Source: JAUIBE01 sp035267185 (GTDB lineage: Bacteria; Pseudomonadota; Gammaproteobacteria; Xanthomonadales; SZUA-36). Taken from it: a DNA stretch of 19,949 nt. The position numbers and the translations under genes are program-made. Below, in pieces: positions 8,737 to 15,677 of the stretch. The notes beneath the pieces are model-generated. The model saw only the letters and a list, made by a program, of their open reading frames with translations. It ran no database searches and had not been told where the DNA came from. How positions within the stretch are numbered: position 1 is the first letter of the stretch; the number at the start of each line of letters is the position of its first letter. The stretch spans positions 1-19,949 of the forward strand of contig DATFLY010000060.1 in the NCBI GenBank assembly GCA_035267185.1. Direction: 5' to 3'.

Positions 8737-8821
8737 GAGGTTATTCAACAACCTTCGCCGGCAGGGAAGCCGGCGAAAGAGCATACAGGGATGTACTTGT
8801 TGCGTGTTGTTGAATGACCTC
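8737..8821 (+). repeat. Structured repeat element, copy A
   Basis: A 16-base-pair outer stem (8737-8752 with 8806-8821, one T/G position) encloses a 9-base-pair hairpin (8754-8762 with 8769-8777, loop AGGGAA). After it comes a single-stranded-looking core, AGAGC-A-TACAGGGATGTA (8778-8795), of which TACAGGGATGTA is itself a short imperfect palindrome. A second copy in reverse orientation lies at 8885-8964. The core and hairpin spacing are shared, while the stem sequences differ but still pair. I recall similar TACAGGGA-TGTA-containing repeats from other gammaproteobacteria, but that is memory, not a search. It could be a dispersed repeat or MITE-like element, or a structured RNA element; the sequence alone does not decide. 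Confidence 0.75.
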
Positions 8822-8884
8822 GGCTCTTCGCCATATCCTCAATTCCTCCAACCTGGAGTCTTCCCGATCACGCAATGGGCCGGA

Positions 8885-8964
8885 TGTCGTTTGAAAACAC
8901 GCCGTAAATACATCCCTGTAGGCTCTGCGATGGCATCCATGCCATCGAAGGTTTTCAAACGACA
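8885..8964 (-). repeat. Structured repeat element, copy B (inverted)
   Basis: Reverse-orientation partner of copy A. The outer stem is a perfect 14 base pairs (8885-8898 with 8951-8964). The inner hairpin is CGATGGC/GCCATCG (8928-8934 with 8941-8947, 6-base loop). On the minus strand the core reads AGAGCCTACAGGGATGTA (complement of about 8909-8926), then TTTACGGCGTG. Aligned to copy A, the order CTTCG-hairpin-AGAGC-N-TACAGGGATGTA-TT-GCGTG-outer stem is the same. In the inner stem, two adjacent C-G pairs of copy A become A-T and T-A here, and the outer stem is almost wholly different in sequence yet perfectly paired. Confidence 0.75.
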
Positions 8965-9059
8965 ATCCAGCAACCATTGCCGAAGCGTTGGGAGCATGGA
9001 CTTACTTGACCGCACCGCTTAGCATTACCACTTGCTGAAATAACCTCGTCTCCTGCTTA

Positions 9060-9668
9060 ATGCTTTTAATCCGACAACTTTGCCTGGAAAGATACTTCCA
9101 GCCGGTTTTCCAGCCCCTGAGTTTCGAACTCTCGGAAGGTGAACTGATGGTTGTCACCGGACCGAACGGTTCTGGCAAAACAACGCTGATTCGATTGCTG
9201 GCTGGCCTGCTTGACCCTACCGAAGGATCAGTCAATAACAGTGCGCAAAGCTTTCAGTATGTCGGACACACATCAGCGGTTAAAGCAGATCTGAGTGTAG
9301 TTGAAAACCTGCAGTTCAGTGCTCGTCTCTATGGCAGTAACGCAAATGTTGAATCAGCCATCACCACGATGAGCCTTGACGAATGTGCTGAGCAGACAGG
9401 TCGCACCTTGTCGGCAGGTCAGCGTAAACGCACGGCCCTGGCACGGCTGTTGTTGAGCAAAGCTGATTTATGGCTGCTGGATGAGCCATATACCAACCTT
9501 GATACGGACGGCATCGCGCTGGTCGACAGGCTGCTTGATCAACACCTGTCCGGTGGAGGCGCTGCTGTTATCGCAACACACGGGGCCCATAGGCCGGCGT
9601 CGGCAAGTGATAATGCGAGTTGGCAGATTCGGGAAATTTCACTTGGGCATCTTGAGCAGGCTGCCTGA
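9060..9668 (+). CDS. ccmA: Haem exporter ATP-binding protein CcmA
   Basis: ATPase of the CcmABCD complex. In System I cytochrome c maturation, ATP hydrolysis by CcmA releases haem-loaded CcmE from CcmC/CcmD; it works on the cytoplasmic face of the inner membrane. The 202 residues match the usual ~205. Visible ABC motifs are Walker A GPNGSGKTT (34-42), signature LSAGQ (117-121), Walker B LWLLDEP (137-143) and the switch His in VIATHGAH. First gene of a nine-gene operon; ccmB starts 6 bases after its stop. The ATG has no clear Shine-Dalgarno sequence, which is odd for a lead gene, but the N-terminus aligns with known CcmA proteins and no better in-frame start is evident. Confidence 0.95.
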   Translation: MLLIRQLCLERYFQPVFQPLSFELSEGELMVVTGPNGSGKTTLIRLLAGLLDPTEGSVNNSAQSFQYVGHTSAVKADLSVVENLQFSARLYGSNANVESAITTMSLDECAEQTGRTLSAGQRKRTALARLLLSKADLWLLDEPYTNLDTDGIALVDRLLDQHLSGGGAAVIATHGAHRPASASDNASWQIREISLGHLEQAA

Positions 9669-9674
9669 AATTTC

Positions 9675-10349
9675 ATGAGCGCGCTGACCGGATTCAATAC
9701 CATTTTGCGTCGTGATCTGCTGATTGCGGTACGCAAGGGACCTGAAGTCCTGATGCCATTGGCATTTTTACTTGTCGTTGTCAGCCTCTTTCCCCTGGGT
9801 ATCGGGCCCGGGCCGGCATTGCTGGAAAGGATGGGTGGCGGAGTGATCTGGATTTCGGCATTACTGGCAACTGTGATCTCTCTTGACACCCTGTTTCGAA
9901 GCGACTTTGAAGACGGAAGCCTCGATCAATTGCTGACTTCCGGGATACCAGCCAGCGTGATCGCCCTGGCCAAGATCACTGCCTACTGGCTGGTCACCGG
10001 CCTGCCGATCGTGTTGCTCTCGCCACTACTGGCACTGTGGATGAATGTTCCAACCGATACCTGGGGCATCCTGATGGTCTCACTGGCATTGGGTACGCCA
10101 GTTCTCAGCCTGTTGGGTGCTGTTGCAGCGGCATTGACGCTGGGATTGAAACGCGGTGGACAGTTCCTGGCATTGCTTGTATTTCCTCTCTATGTACCCG
10201 TCCTGATCACGGGCACCGGTGCGGTGATGGCAGCTTCAGACCGGTTGCCGTACACTCCGTTCCTCGGATTGTTACTGGCGGGACTGTTGGTGTCCCTGGC
10301 CGTGATGCCCCTGGCAACAGGTGCAGCACTGAGAATCAGCGTTTCATGA
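9675..10349 (+). CDS. ccmB: Haem exporter permease CcmB
   Basis: Membrane partner of the CcmA ATPase in the CcmABCD release complex. The 224 residues fit the ~220 of the family. Six transmembrane segments are visible at about 24-45, 55-72, 98-121, 131-157, 162-185 and 194-218, separated by the conserved cytoplasmic segment LFRSDFEDGSLDQLL (73-87) that marks CcmB. The N-terminal stretch RRDLLIAVRK is basic, consistent with a cytoplasmic N-terminus. Its stop overlaps the ccmC start by 4 bases (ATGA), implying translational coupling. Confidence 0.95.
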   Translation: MSALTGFNTILRRDLLIAVRKGPEVLMPLAFLLVVVSLFPLGIGPGPALLERMGGGVIWISALLATVISLDTLFRSDFEDGSLDQLLTSGIPASVIALAKITAYWLVTGLPIVLLSPLLALWMNVPTDTWGILMVSLALGTPVLSLLGAVAAALTLGLKRGGQFLALLVFPLYVPVLITGTGAVMAASDRLPYTPFLGLLLAGLLVSLAVMPLATGAALRISVS

Positions 10350-11128
10350 GCTCCAAAAACCCACTCATCGTATTTTTTCACAAGCTGGGATCGGCACCCC
10401 ATTTCTATCGAATTTCGGGGAAGCTGATTCCCTGGCTATGGGCAATTTTCGTTGTGCTGGCTGCGGCAGGCACTTACTGGGGGCTGTTTCGCGCGCCACC
10501 GGATTATCTACAGGGCGAAAGTGCAAGGATCATGTATGTACATGTTCCGGCAGCCTGGCTTTCCATGATGATTTACGCACTGATGGCCATCATGGGCTTT
10601 ATTGCCCTTGTCTGGCGGATTCGTCTGGCAGAAATCCTGATGATTTCAAGCGCCCCGATCGGCGCTGCTTTCACTATTATTGCGCTGGCCACAGGTTCAT
10701 TGTGGGGCCGGCCCACGTGGGGAACATACTGGGTCTGGGATGCGCGCCTGACCAGTGAACTGGTCTTGCTGTTTCTTTACCTGGGCGCCATGGGCCTGCA
10801 CTCGGCCATTGACGAGCCAAGAAAGGCTGCGCGCGCCACAAGTTTGCTGGTGCTGGTTGGCGTGATTAACCTGCCGATCATTCATTATTCCGTGGAGTGG
10901 TGGAATACACTCCATCAGCCCGCAAGTATTGGCGTGAAGGGTAATAGTATTGATCCAAGCATGCTGTGGCCCTTGCTGATCAATGCAACTGCCGCCAAGT
11001 TCTATTATGGCGCGAACTTACTGACAAGAACGAGACTCAGACTGATGGAACAGGACAGTCGCAAAAACTGGGTGCGAAACATTCTTGTACCGAACAAAGG
11101 GCAAAGCACCGACGGTGGAGACCACTAA
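10346..11128 (+). CDS. ccmC: Haem-handling membrane protein CcmC
   Basis: Presents haem to CcmE, forming the CcmC-haem-CcmE intermediate at the periplasmic face of the inner membrane. It has 260 residues, slightly longer than the ~245 typical. The tryptophan-rich haem-handling signature WGRPTWGTYWVWD is at 120-132. The two expected axial haem ligands are His66 (YVHVPAAW) and His190 (NTLHQPAS). Six membrane segments are visible. The frame is open back to 10037, but that upstream part is the shadow of ccmB. The ATG at 10346 overlaps the ccmB stop as ATGA and gives the right N-terminus. Its stop shares one base with the ccmD start. Confidence 0.95.
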   Translation: MSSKNPLIVFFHKLGSAPHFYRISGKLIPWLWAIFVVLAAAGTYWGLFRAPPDYLQGESARIMYVHVPAAWLSMMIYALMAIMGFIALVWRIRLAEILMISSAPIGAAFTIIALATGSLWGRPTWGTYWVWDARLTSELVLLFLYLGAMGLHSAIDEPRKAARATSLLVLVGVINLPIIHYSVEWWNTLHQPASIGVKGNSIDPSMLWPLLINATAAKFYYGANLLTRTRLRLMEQDSRKNWVRNILVPNKGQSTDGGDH

Positions 11129-11280
11129 TGTTTGAACACAGTGTTTACATTGCAGCCGCTTACTCAGTCACAACCCTGGTGCTGGCCTGGTGTGCTTTGG
11201 CGCCTGTCCTGAGGGCAAAAAAAGTTCGATCTCAAATTGCCAGGGTGGTGACACGAACCGGAGTGGATAACAAACAATGA
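11128..11280 (+). CDS. ccmD: Small membrane protein CcmD
   Basis: A 50-residue single-span protein required with CcmA/B to release holo-CcmE from CcmC. It starts at the ATG overlapping the ccmC stop by one base (TAATG) and ends overlapping ccmE by four (ATGA). The sequence shows the usual CcmD plan: a short N-terminal segment (MFEHSVYIAAAYS), one hydrophobic helix at about 6-28, then a basic tail (AKKVRSQIARVVTR). The open frame extends upstream to 10966, but that is ccmC in another frame. Assignment rests on position, size and topology, because CcmD is poorly conserved. Confidence 0.9.
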   Translation: MFEHSVYIAAAYSVTTLVLAWCALAPVLRAKKVRSQIARVVTRTGVDNKQ

Positions 11281-11717
11281 CGCCAACAAGGAAGCGACGA
11301 TTGATCGCAGTATCAATGATTGTCACCGTCATTGCTGCAGCTGCAGCCGTGGCTATCTGGTCGATGCAGCAGAACCTTCTGTATTTCCAGAGCCCCAGCC
11401 AGCTTGCTGAGCAAGCCATGCCAACCGGTCGCAATTTCCGCCTGGGCGGCCTGGTCAAGGTCGACAGCGTCTCGCGTGATGAACAGAGTCTTGAAGTCAG
11501 TTTCATGGTGACTGATGGCAAGGCTGAAGTGCCAGTGCGTTTCGAAGGCATCCTTCCGGATCTTTTCCGAGAGGGCAAAGGTGTCATCGCAATCGGAGCC
11601 ATGGATGAATCGGGCGCATTTGCGGCCGATGATGTGCTGGCAAAACACGATGAAAATTATATGCCTCCGGAAGTAGCGGACGCACTGGCCGAAGCAGGCC
11701 ATCCCGTCAAAGACTGA
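11277..11717 (+). CDS. ccmE: Periplasmic haem chaperone CcmE
   Basis: Membrane-anchored haem chaperone that binds haem covalently through a His and passes it to the CcmF/H ligase. Of its 146 residues, an N-terminal anchor occupies about 9-28, followed by an OB-fold beta-barrel. The haem-binding motif LAKHDENY is intact, with His124 as the covalent ligand and Tyr128 as the usual axial ligand. The C-terminal tail after 130 is flexible and short. It overlaps ccmD by 4 bases, and ccmF follows after 19 bases. This is the His-type CcmE, not the CcmE variant with Cys. Confidence 0.96.
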   Translation: MTPTRKRRLIAVSMIVTVIAAAAAVAIWSMQQNLLYFQSPSQLAEQAMPTGRNFRLGGLVKVDSVSRDEQSLEVSFMVTDGKAEVPVRFEGILPDLFREGKGVIAIGAMDESGAFAADDVLAKHDENYMPPEVADALAEAGHPVKD

Positions 11718-11736
11718 TGCTGACCGGGTTGCGCCA

Positions 11737-13677
11737 ATGATTCCCGAGCTGGGACAAATCACTCTGGTCGGCGCGCTACTGGCCTCCCTGGTCACAGGTG
11801 CCCTGCCACTTTATGGCGCGCTCAAAAACGACTCCAGGCTGATGAAAGCAGGTACACGTGGCGTGTATGTCATGTTCCTTCTGGTTGCGACAGCATTTGG
11901 CATGCTGACGTGGTCGTTCATGATCCAGGATTTCTCGGTCGAATATGTTGCTCGCAACAGTAATTCGCTACTGCCCATGCATTACCGGGTATCCGCAGTT
12001 TGGGGCGCTCACGAGGGCTCTCTGCTGCTGTGGATGCTGATCCTGTGTGGCTGGACCCTGGCGGTTGCCCTTTTCAGCAAGAGTCTTCCGGAACAATTCA
12101 GGGCCAGGGTGCTGGCTGTGCTTGGATGGGTTTGCTTTGGTTTCCTGCTGTTCATCATCTATACCTCGAACCCCTTTAACAGGCTGGTTCCGACACCAGT
12201 AGATGGCATGGACCTCAACCCGTTGCTCCAGGACCCGGGCCTGATAATTCATCCGCCCATGCTCTACATGGGCTATGTCGGTTTCTCGGTGGCTTTTGCA
12301 TTTGCAGTTGCTGCGCTACTGGGCGGCCAGGTCACTCGTGACTGGGTACGTTGGTCACGTCCATGGACATCCGTCGCCTGGGGATTCCTGACACTCGGCA
12401 TCGCTCTCGGAAGCTGGTGGGCCTACTACGAACTCGGCTGGGGTGGCTGGTGGTTCTGGGATCCGGTGGAGAATGCCTCGTTCATGCCCTGGCTGGTTGG
12501 TACAGCACTGATTCATTCACAGGCCGTGACCGAAAAACGCGGGGCGTTCCGAAACTGGACACTGATGCTTGCCATTGCAGCGTTTTCGCTAAGCCTGCTG
12601 GGTACATTCCTGGTTCGGTCCGGTGTTCTGACTTCTGTTCATGCTTTTGCCTCTGACCCGACCCGGGGTATTTTCATCCTGACGTACCTGGTGGTTGTGG
12701 TGGGTGGCTCATTGCTGTTGTTCGCATTGCGTGCGCCCAAGATGGAACGTGGTGAGCCATTTTCCGGCGTTTCCCGAGAAACCATGTTGCTTATCAACAA
12801 CCTGGTGCTTTCAGTCATGGCAGCAGTGGTCCTTGCAGGAACACTCTATCCGCTGGCTCTTGATGCACTTGGTGCTGGAAAGATATCCGTCGGACCTCCA
12901 TATTTTGGCTCTGTATTTACCTTGTTGATGATTCCCCTGGTGATCGCGGTTCCGTTTGGTTTCATGTCAAACTGGAAACGGGATGGTTTCAAAGCACTGT
13001 TCGCGAGGATCAGGACTCCGCTGGTCGCGGCACTGGCAGGTGGTTTGATCACCGCCGTCACACTTCCGGACTCAGGCTTGCTGGGAATTGCTTCCTGTGC
13101 AGGGGCCGGCTGGCTGATCATTGCCAGCGTGAGTTATTACCTGCGTGGTGTCGATGCCAACCAATGGCCTCCTCTTAGCGTGGCCGGTATGACGCTGGCG
13201 CATCTTGGCATCGCAGTCTTTTTGATCGGAGTCGGGCTAAGCTCCACGATCAGCACTGAGAAACACCTCAGGATGGTTGCAGGCGATTCGCATGAAATGG
13301 CTGGCTATACCTATATTTTTGAAGGCACTGAGCTGGTGCAGGGGCCAAATTACATGGCCGACCGTGGCACTTTCAAAGTGTTTGAAACAGGAGAAGAAGC
13401 CGACGGGGCACCTCTGACTACCCTGACACCCGAAAAGCGTCGTTATGCCCAGGGGGGGCAGGTGATGACTGAGGCATCGATTGATGCAGGCCTGAGCCGC
13501 GACCTTTATGTCTCACTGGGTGAGCCGCTGGATGCCCAGGGCACTGCATGGGCAGTACGGATTTACCATAAGCCGTTTATCAGGTTTATCTGGCTGGGCG
13601 CGCTGATGATGATGTTTGGTGGTTTTCTTGCTGCCACAGACCGTCGCTACCGCAGCGGATCAAAGGCCAAAGAATGA
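11737..13677 (+). CDS. ccmF: Cytochrome c haem lyase subunit CcmF
   Basis: Large inner-membrane protein that, with CcmH/CcmI, ligates haem from CcmE to apocytochrome c. The 646 residues match the family (~640-660), with about 14-15 hydrophobic segments. The WWD signature WGGWWFWDPVENA is at 235-247. The expected conserved His residues are seen at His92 (WGAHEGSLLLW), His172 (LIIHPPMLYMGY) and His260 (ALIHSQ). The C-terminal periplasmic domain (about 505-620, GDSHEMAGYTYIFEG) and a final span are present, so it is full length. No strong ribosome site precedes the ATG. CcmG follows 10 bases after the stop. Confidence 0.96.
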   Translation: MIPELGQITLVGALLASLVTGALPLYGALKNDSRLMKAGTRGVYVMFLLVATAFGMLTWSFMIQDFSVEYVARNSNSLLPMHYRVSAVWGAHEGSLLLWMLILCGWTLAVALFSKSLPEQFRARVLAVLGWVCFGFLLFIIYTSNPFNRLVPTPVDGMDLNPLLQDPGLIIHPPMLYMGYVGFSVAFAFAVAALLGGQVTRDWVRWSRPWTSVAWGFLTLGIALGSWWAYYELGWGGWWFWDPVENASFMPWLVGTALIHSQAVTEKRGAFRNWTLMLAIAAFSLSLLGTFLVRSGVLTSVHAFASDPTRGIFILTYLVVVVGGSLLLFALRAPKMERGEPFSGVSRETMLLINNLVLSVMAAVVLAGTLYPLALDALGAGKISVGPPYFGSVFTLLMIPLVIAVPFGFMSNWKRDGFKALFARIRTPLVAALAGGLITAVTLPDSGLLGIASCAGAGWLIIASVSYYLRGVDANQWPPLSVAGMTLAHLGIAVFLIGVGLSSTISTEKHLRMVAGDSHEMAGYTYIFEGTELVQGPNYMADRGTFKVFETGEEADGAPLTTLTPEKRRYAQGGQVMTEASIDAGLSRDLYVSLGEPLDAQGTAWAVRIYHKPFIRFIWLGALMMMFGGFLAATDRRYRSGSKAKE

Positions 13678-13687
13678 TGGACGCGGC

Positions 13688-14224
13688 ATGATTGCACGAT
13701 TAATGCCATTGCTGATATTCATCCTGCTGGGCATCCTGCTTGGCGCAGGGCTGATGATTTCCGACAAAAAGTCCGAAATCCCCTCACCCCTGATCGACAA
13801 ACCAATGCCGACTTTCGAATTGCCAAACCTCCACGAGCCCACAAGCTTGATCAGCAACCAGGACCTCATCGGTAGTCCCTTTCTACTCAATGTCTGGGCA
13901 AGCTGGTGCGTCACCTGCCGATATGAACACCCGGTGATTGAAGAGCTGGCTGAAACAGGCCTGATCCCGATCATCGGACTGAACTATCGGGACGCAAGGG
14001 CAGATGCAATCCAGTGGCTGCAGCGATTTGGTGATCCTTACCTATTTCATATTGCCGATGAGCCAGGCCGTGTCGCCATCGATTTCGGAGTCTATGCTGC
14101 CCCTGAAACTTTTCTTATTGATGCAAAAGGCATGATTCGCTTCAAGCATATTGGCGCACTGACGCCCGAAATTGTGCAGCAGGAGATTTTGCCAATGCTT
14201 GAACAACTGGAATCGGAGGGTTGA
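13688..14224 (+). CDS. ccmG: Thiol:disulfide interchange protein CcmG (DsbE)
   Basis: Membrane-anchored periplasmic thioredoxin-fold reductant of apocytochrome c and/or CcmH thiols. It has 178 residues from the chosen ATG. The frame is open back to 13616 inside ccmF, but 13688 has GGA about 7 bases upstream and yields a proper signal anchor (4-24). The active site WASWCVTCRYEHP has Cys74 and Cys77; Val in place of the common Pro between the cysteines is a mild variation. The cis-Pro is in YAAPETFLID (Pro139), a CcmG-type sequence. The stop overlaps the ccmH ATG by one base. Confidence 0.94.
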   Translation: MIARLMPLLIFILLGILLGAGLMISDKKSEIPSPLIDKPMPTFELPNLHEPTSLISNQDLIGSPFLLNVWASWCVTCRYEHPVIEELAETGLIPIIGLNYRDARADAIQWLQRFGDPYLFHIADEPGRVAIDFGVYAAPETFLIDAKGMIRFKHIGALTPEIVQQEILPMLEQLESEG

Positions 14225-14655
14225 TGAAACAGTTGAAGCCCATCGTATTATTTTTGTTCCTGGCTTGCGCATTGAGTCTCAATGCCAGCGAACCGCTGGA
14301 GTTTGAGTCTGCTGAACAGGAAAAGCGGTTTAAGACCCTGGCAACCGAGTTGCGATGCCTGGTATGCCAGAACCAGACGATTTCTGATTCCGATGCACCA
14401 CTGGCCCAGGATCTCAGGCAGGAAATCTACGACATGATGATCGCCGGTCGTACCGATGATGAAATCAAGGAATTCATGGTGGCCAGGTATGGCGATTTCG
14501 TCCTTTACAGACCACCAGTCCAGTCAAACACAATCGTCCTGTGGCTGATGCCACTGCTGCTCCTGTTGATCGGCGGCGCCCTTGTGTTTCGGGCAGTCAA
14601 CAAACGTGCAGCTGGCCTTGATGATGAAGACGAAAACCTGGAAGGCAACAGCTGA
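14224..14655 (+). CDS. ccmH: Cytochrome c maturation protein CcmH (CycL-type)
   Basis: Periplasmic thiol protein that works with CcmG and CcmF/I to keep or deliver apocytochrome in reduced form. It has 143 residues from the ATG overlapping the ccmG stop, with GGAG 7 bases upstream; a TTG one codon earlier is an inferior start. There is a signal peptide (about 1-22), then the family signature LRCLVCQNQ with Cys45 and Cys48, a three-helix domain, and a C-terminal membrane span (~101-123). This is the short form of CcmH: the TPR part fused to E. coli CcmH is here the separate downstream gene ccmI. Confidence 0.95.
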   Translation: MKQLKPIVLFLFLACALSLNASEPLEFESAEQEKRFKTLATELRCLVCQNQTISDSDAPLAQDLRQEIYDMMIAGRTDDEIKEFMVARYGDFVLYRPPVQSNTIVLWLMPLLLLLIGGALVFRAVNKRAAGLDDEDENLEGNS

Positions 14656-15677
14656 TGTTCTGGGTTGCAGCCATCGCAATCCTTGCGGTGTCCGCGCTGA
14701 TTATGGCCGGACCCCTGCTTTCTGCCGGATCCAACTGGAAAGCCATTGGTCTTTCGCTGGTGCTGGCTGTCCCTCTGGGAGGTGCGCTCCTGTATCGCGA
14801 GATCGGCAACCCGGTGGCCATGAATCAACCGGAAGCGCCGGTGAGCAAGAGTGAGGATTTCAACGACCTGACCGATAACCTGGCTTCAAACCTGACGGAA
14901 ACTGAAGAGGATCTGGAGGGCTGGTTACTCCTGGGCAGAAGCCTGAAATCACTTCAACGCTACGATGAAGCTCTGGATGCCATGCAGACCGCGCAGCGGA
15001 TTGCCCCGGACAATCCACTGGTTCAGGTTGAGCTCGCTGAGGCAATGTTGTTTGCCTCTGGCAATCCCCAGATCAGCGATGAAGTTCGGGGCATGTTGCA
15101 AGCAGCCATTGTTGAGGATCCAGGTCTTCAAAAAGGCCTGTGGCTCCTGGGCATTGACGCTGTTCAAAGGGGTGACGATGCTGGCGCAATTGAATACTGG
15201 CAGCGGCTGCTGTCTGTGATCGATCCAAATGCGCCCATTGCCGCGTCAGTCCAGGAACAAATCGACCTTGCCCTGACACGCACCGGACAAGCGCCCCAGG
15301 CGACTGATGTCTGGGCAGGTATCGAGGTTGAAGTAGAGATGGGACCCAGCGCAAGCGAGCAACTGGGGTCAACCACGCTGCCTGGTAACACCGTTTTATT
15401 CGTGGTCGTTCGCAGCCCTGGCATGAACGGTGGCCCGCCGCTTGGCGTGGCTCGAATTGAGCAGCCCCAGTTCCCGGCGAGAATATCGATCGATAACAGG
15501 AACGCCATGTTGCCCCAGACACTGCTTTCGGAGCAGCCGGCACTGCAAATACAGGCTCGCCTTTCGCTGGAAGGTGGTCCAATGGCCAGGGCCGGGGACT
15601 GGGAGAGTGAAACTTTTGAGGTATCGGTGGAAAACCCCGGGCCTCATACCCTGACCCTGACAAGCTTGGTGGAATAA
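14655..15677 (+). CDS. ccmI: Cytochrome c maturation protein CcmI (CycH), TPR type
   Basis: Apocytochrome c chaperone of the haem ligation complex. Of 340 residues, two N-terminal membrane spans lie at about 2-20 and 31-47. A TPR region follows at roughly 85-200 (LEGWLLLGRSLKSLQRYDEA, then LVQVELAEAMLFASGN). The C-terminal beta-rich periplasmic domain from about 225 has the CycH-type pattern (VLFVVVRSPG, PLGVARIEQ). It is somewhat shorter than many CcmI proteins (~400). The start overlaps the ccmH stop by one base. It closes the ccm operon, and its TAA stop directly abuts the stop of the convergent methyltransferase gene with no spacer, so no intrinsic terminator can lie between them. Confidence 0.9.
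   Translation: MFWVAAIAILAVSALIMAGPLLSAGSNWKAIGLSLVLAVPLGGALLYREIGNPVAMNQPEAPVSKSEDFNDLTDNLASNLTETEEDLEGWLLLGRSLKSLQRYDEALDAMQTAQRIAPDNPLVQVELAEAMLFASGNPQISDEVRGMLQAAIVEDPGLQKGLWLLGIDAVQRGDDAGAIEYWQRLLSVIDPNAPIAASVQEQIDLALTRTGQAPQATDVWAGIEVEVEMGPSASEQLGSTTLPGNTVLFVVVRSPGMNGGPPLGVARIEQPQFPARISIDNRNAMLPQTLLSEQPALQIQARLSLEGGPMARAGDWESETFEVSVENPGPHTLTLTSLVE

Larger units (their letters stand above)
8555..9059. other. Divergent gor/ccmA intergenic region
   Basis: These 505 bases separate gor (leftward) from ccmA (rightward) and should hold both promoters. The gor-proximal part (8555-8690) has the gor ribosome site and little else I can name. From 8737 to 8964 it holds two facing copies of a structured element, annotated separately. 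Between them (8822-8884) I see no gene. Near ccmA there is a possible -35 hexamer TTGACC at 9006-9011, but no convincing -10 at proper spacing, so I do not call a promoter. A 97-codon open frame across the region (8729-9022) runs through both repeat copies and looks spurious. A tiny basic frame, 8706-8732, is discussed in the findings. Confidence 0.6.

Noticed and set aside
8743..8815. Integron attC-like ends in repeat copy A (ATTCAAC ... GTTGAAT fit RYYYAAC/GTTRRRY)
   Set aside because: Copy B has the same architecture but its ends do not fit the attC core, there is no integrase or cassette array, and the stems are perfect rather than having the extrahelical bases of attC.
8729..9022. 97-codon plus-strand open frame between gor and ccmA
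   Set aside because: It runs through both inverted repeat copies, has no ribosome site, and its composition follows the palindromes; it reads as chance.
10037..10345. Upstream extension of the ccmC frame
   Set aside because: This part overlaps ccmB in another frame and has no CcmC similarity; the true ATG is at 10346, coupled to the ccmB stop.
10966..11127. Upstream extension of the ccmD frame
   Set aside because: It overlaps the end of ccmC; the 50-residue product from 11128 has the exact CcmD size and topology.
13616..13687. Upstream extension of ccmG into ccmF
   Set aside because: The extra residues lack membrane-anchor character; ATG 13688 has a ribosome site and gives the normal signal anchor.
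14221..14223. TTG as ccmH start
   Set aside because: The next codon is an ATG overlapping the ccmG stop at ideal distance from GGAG.
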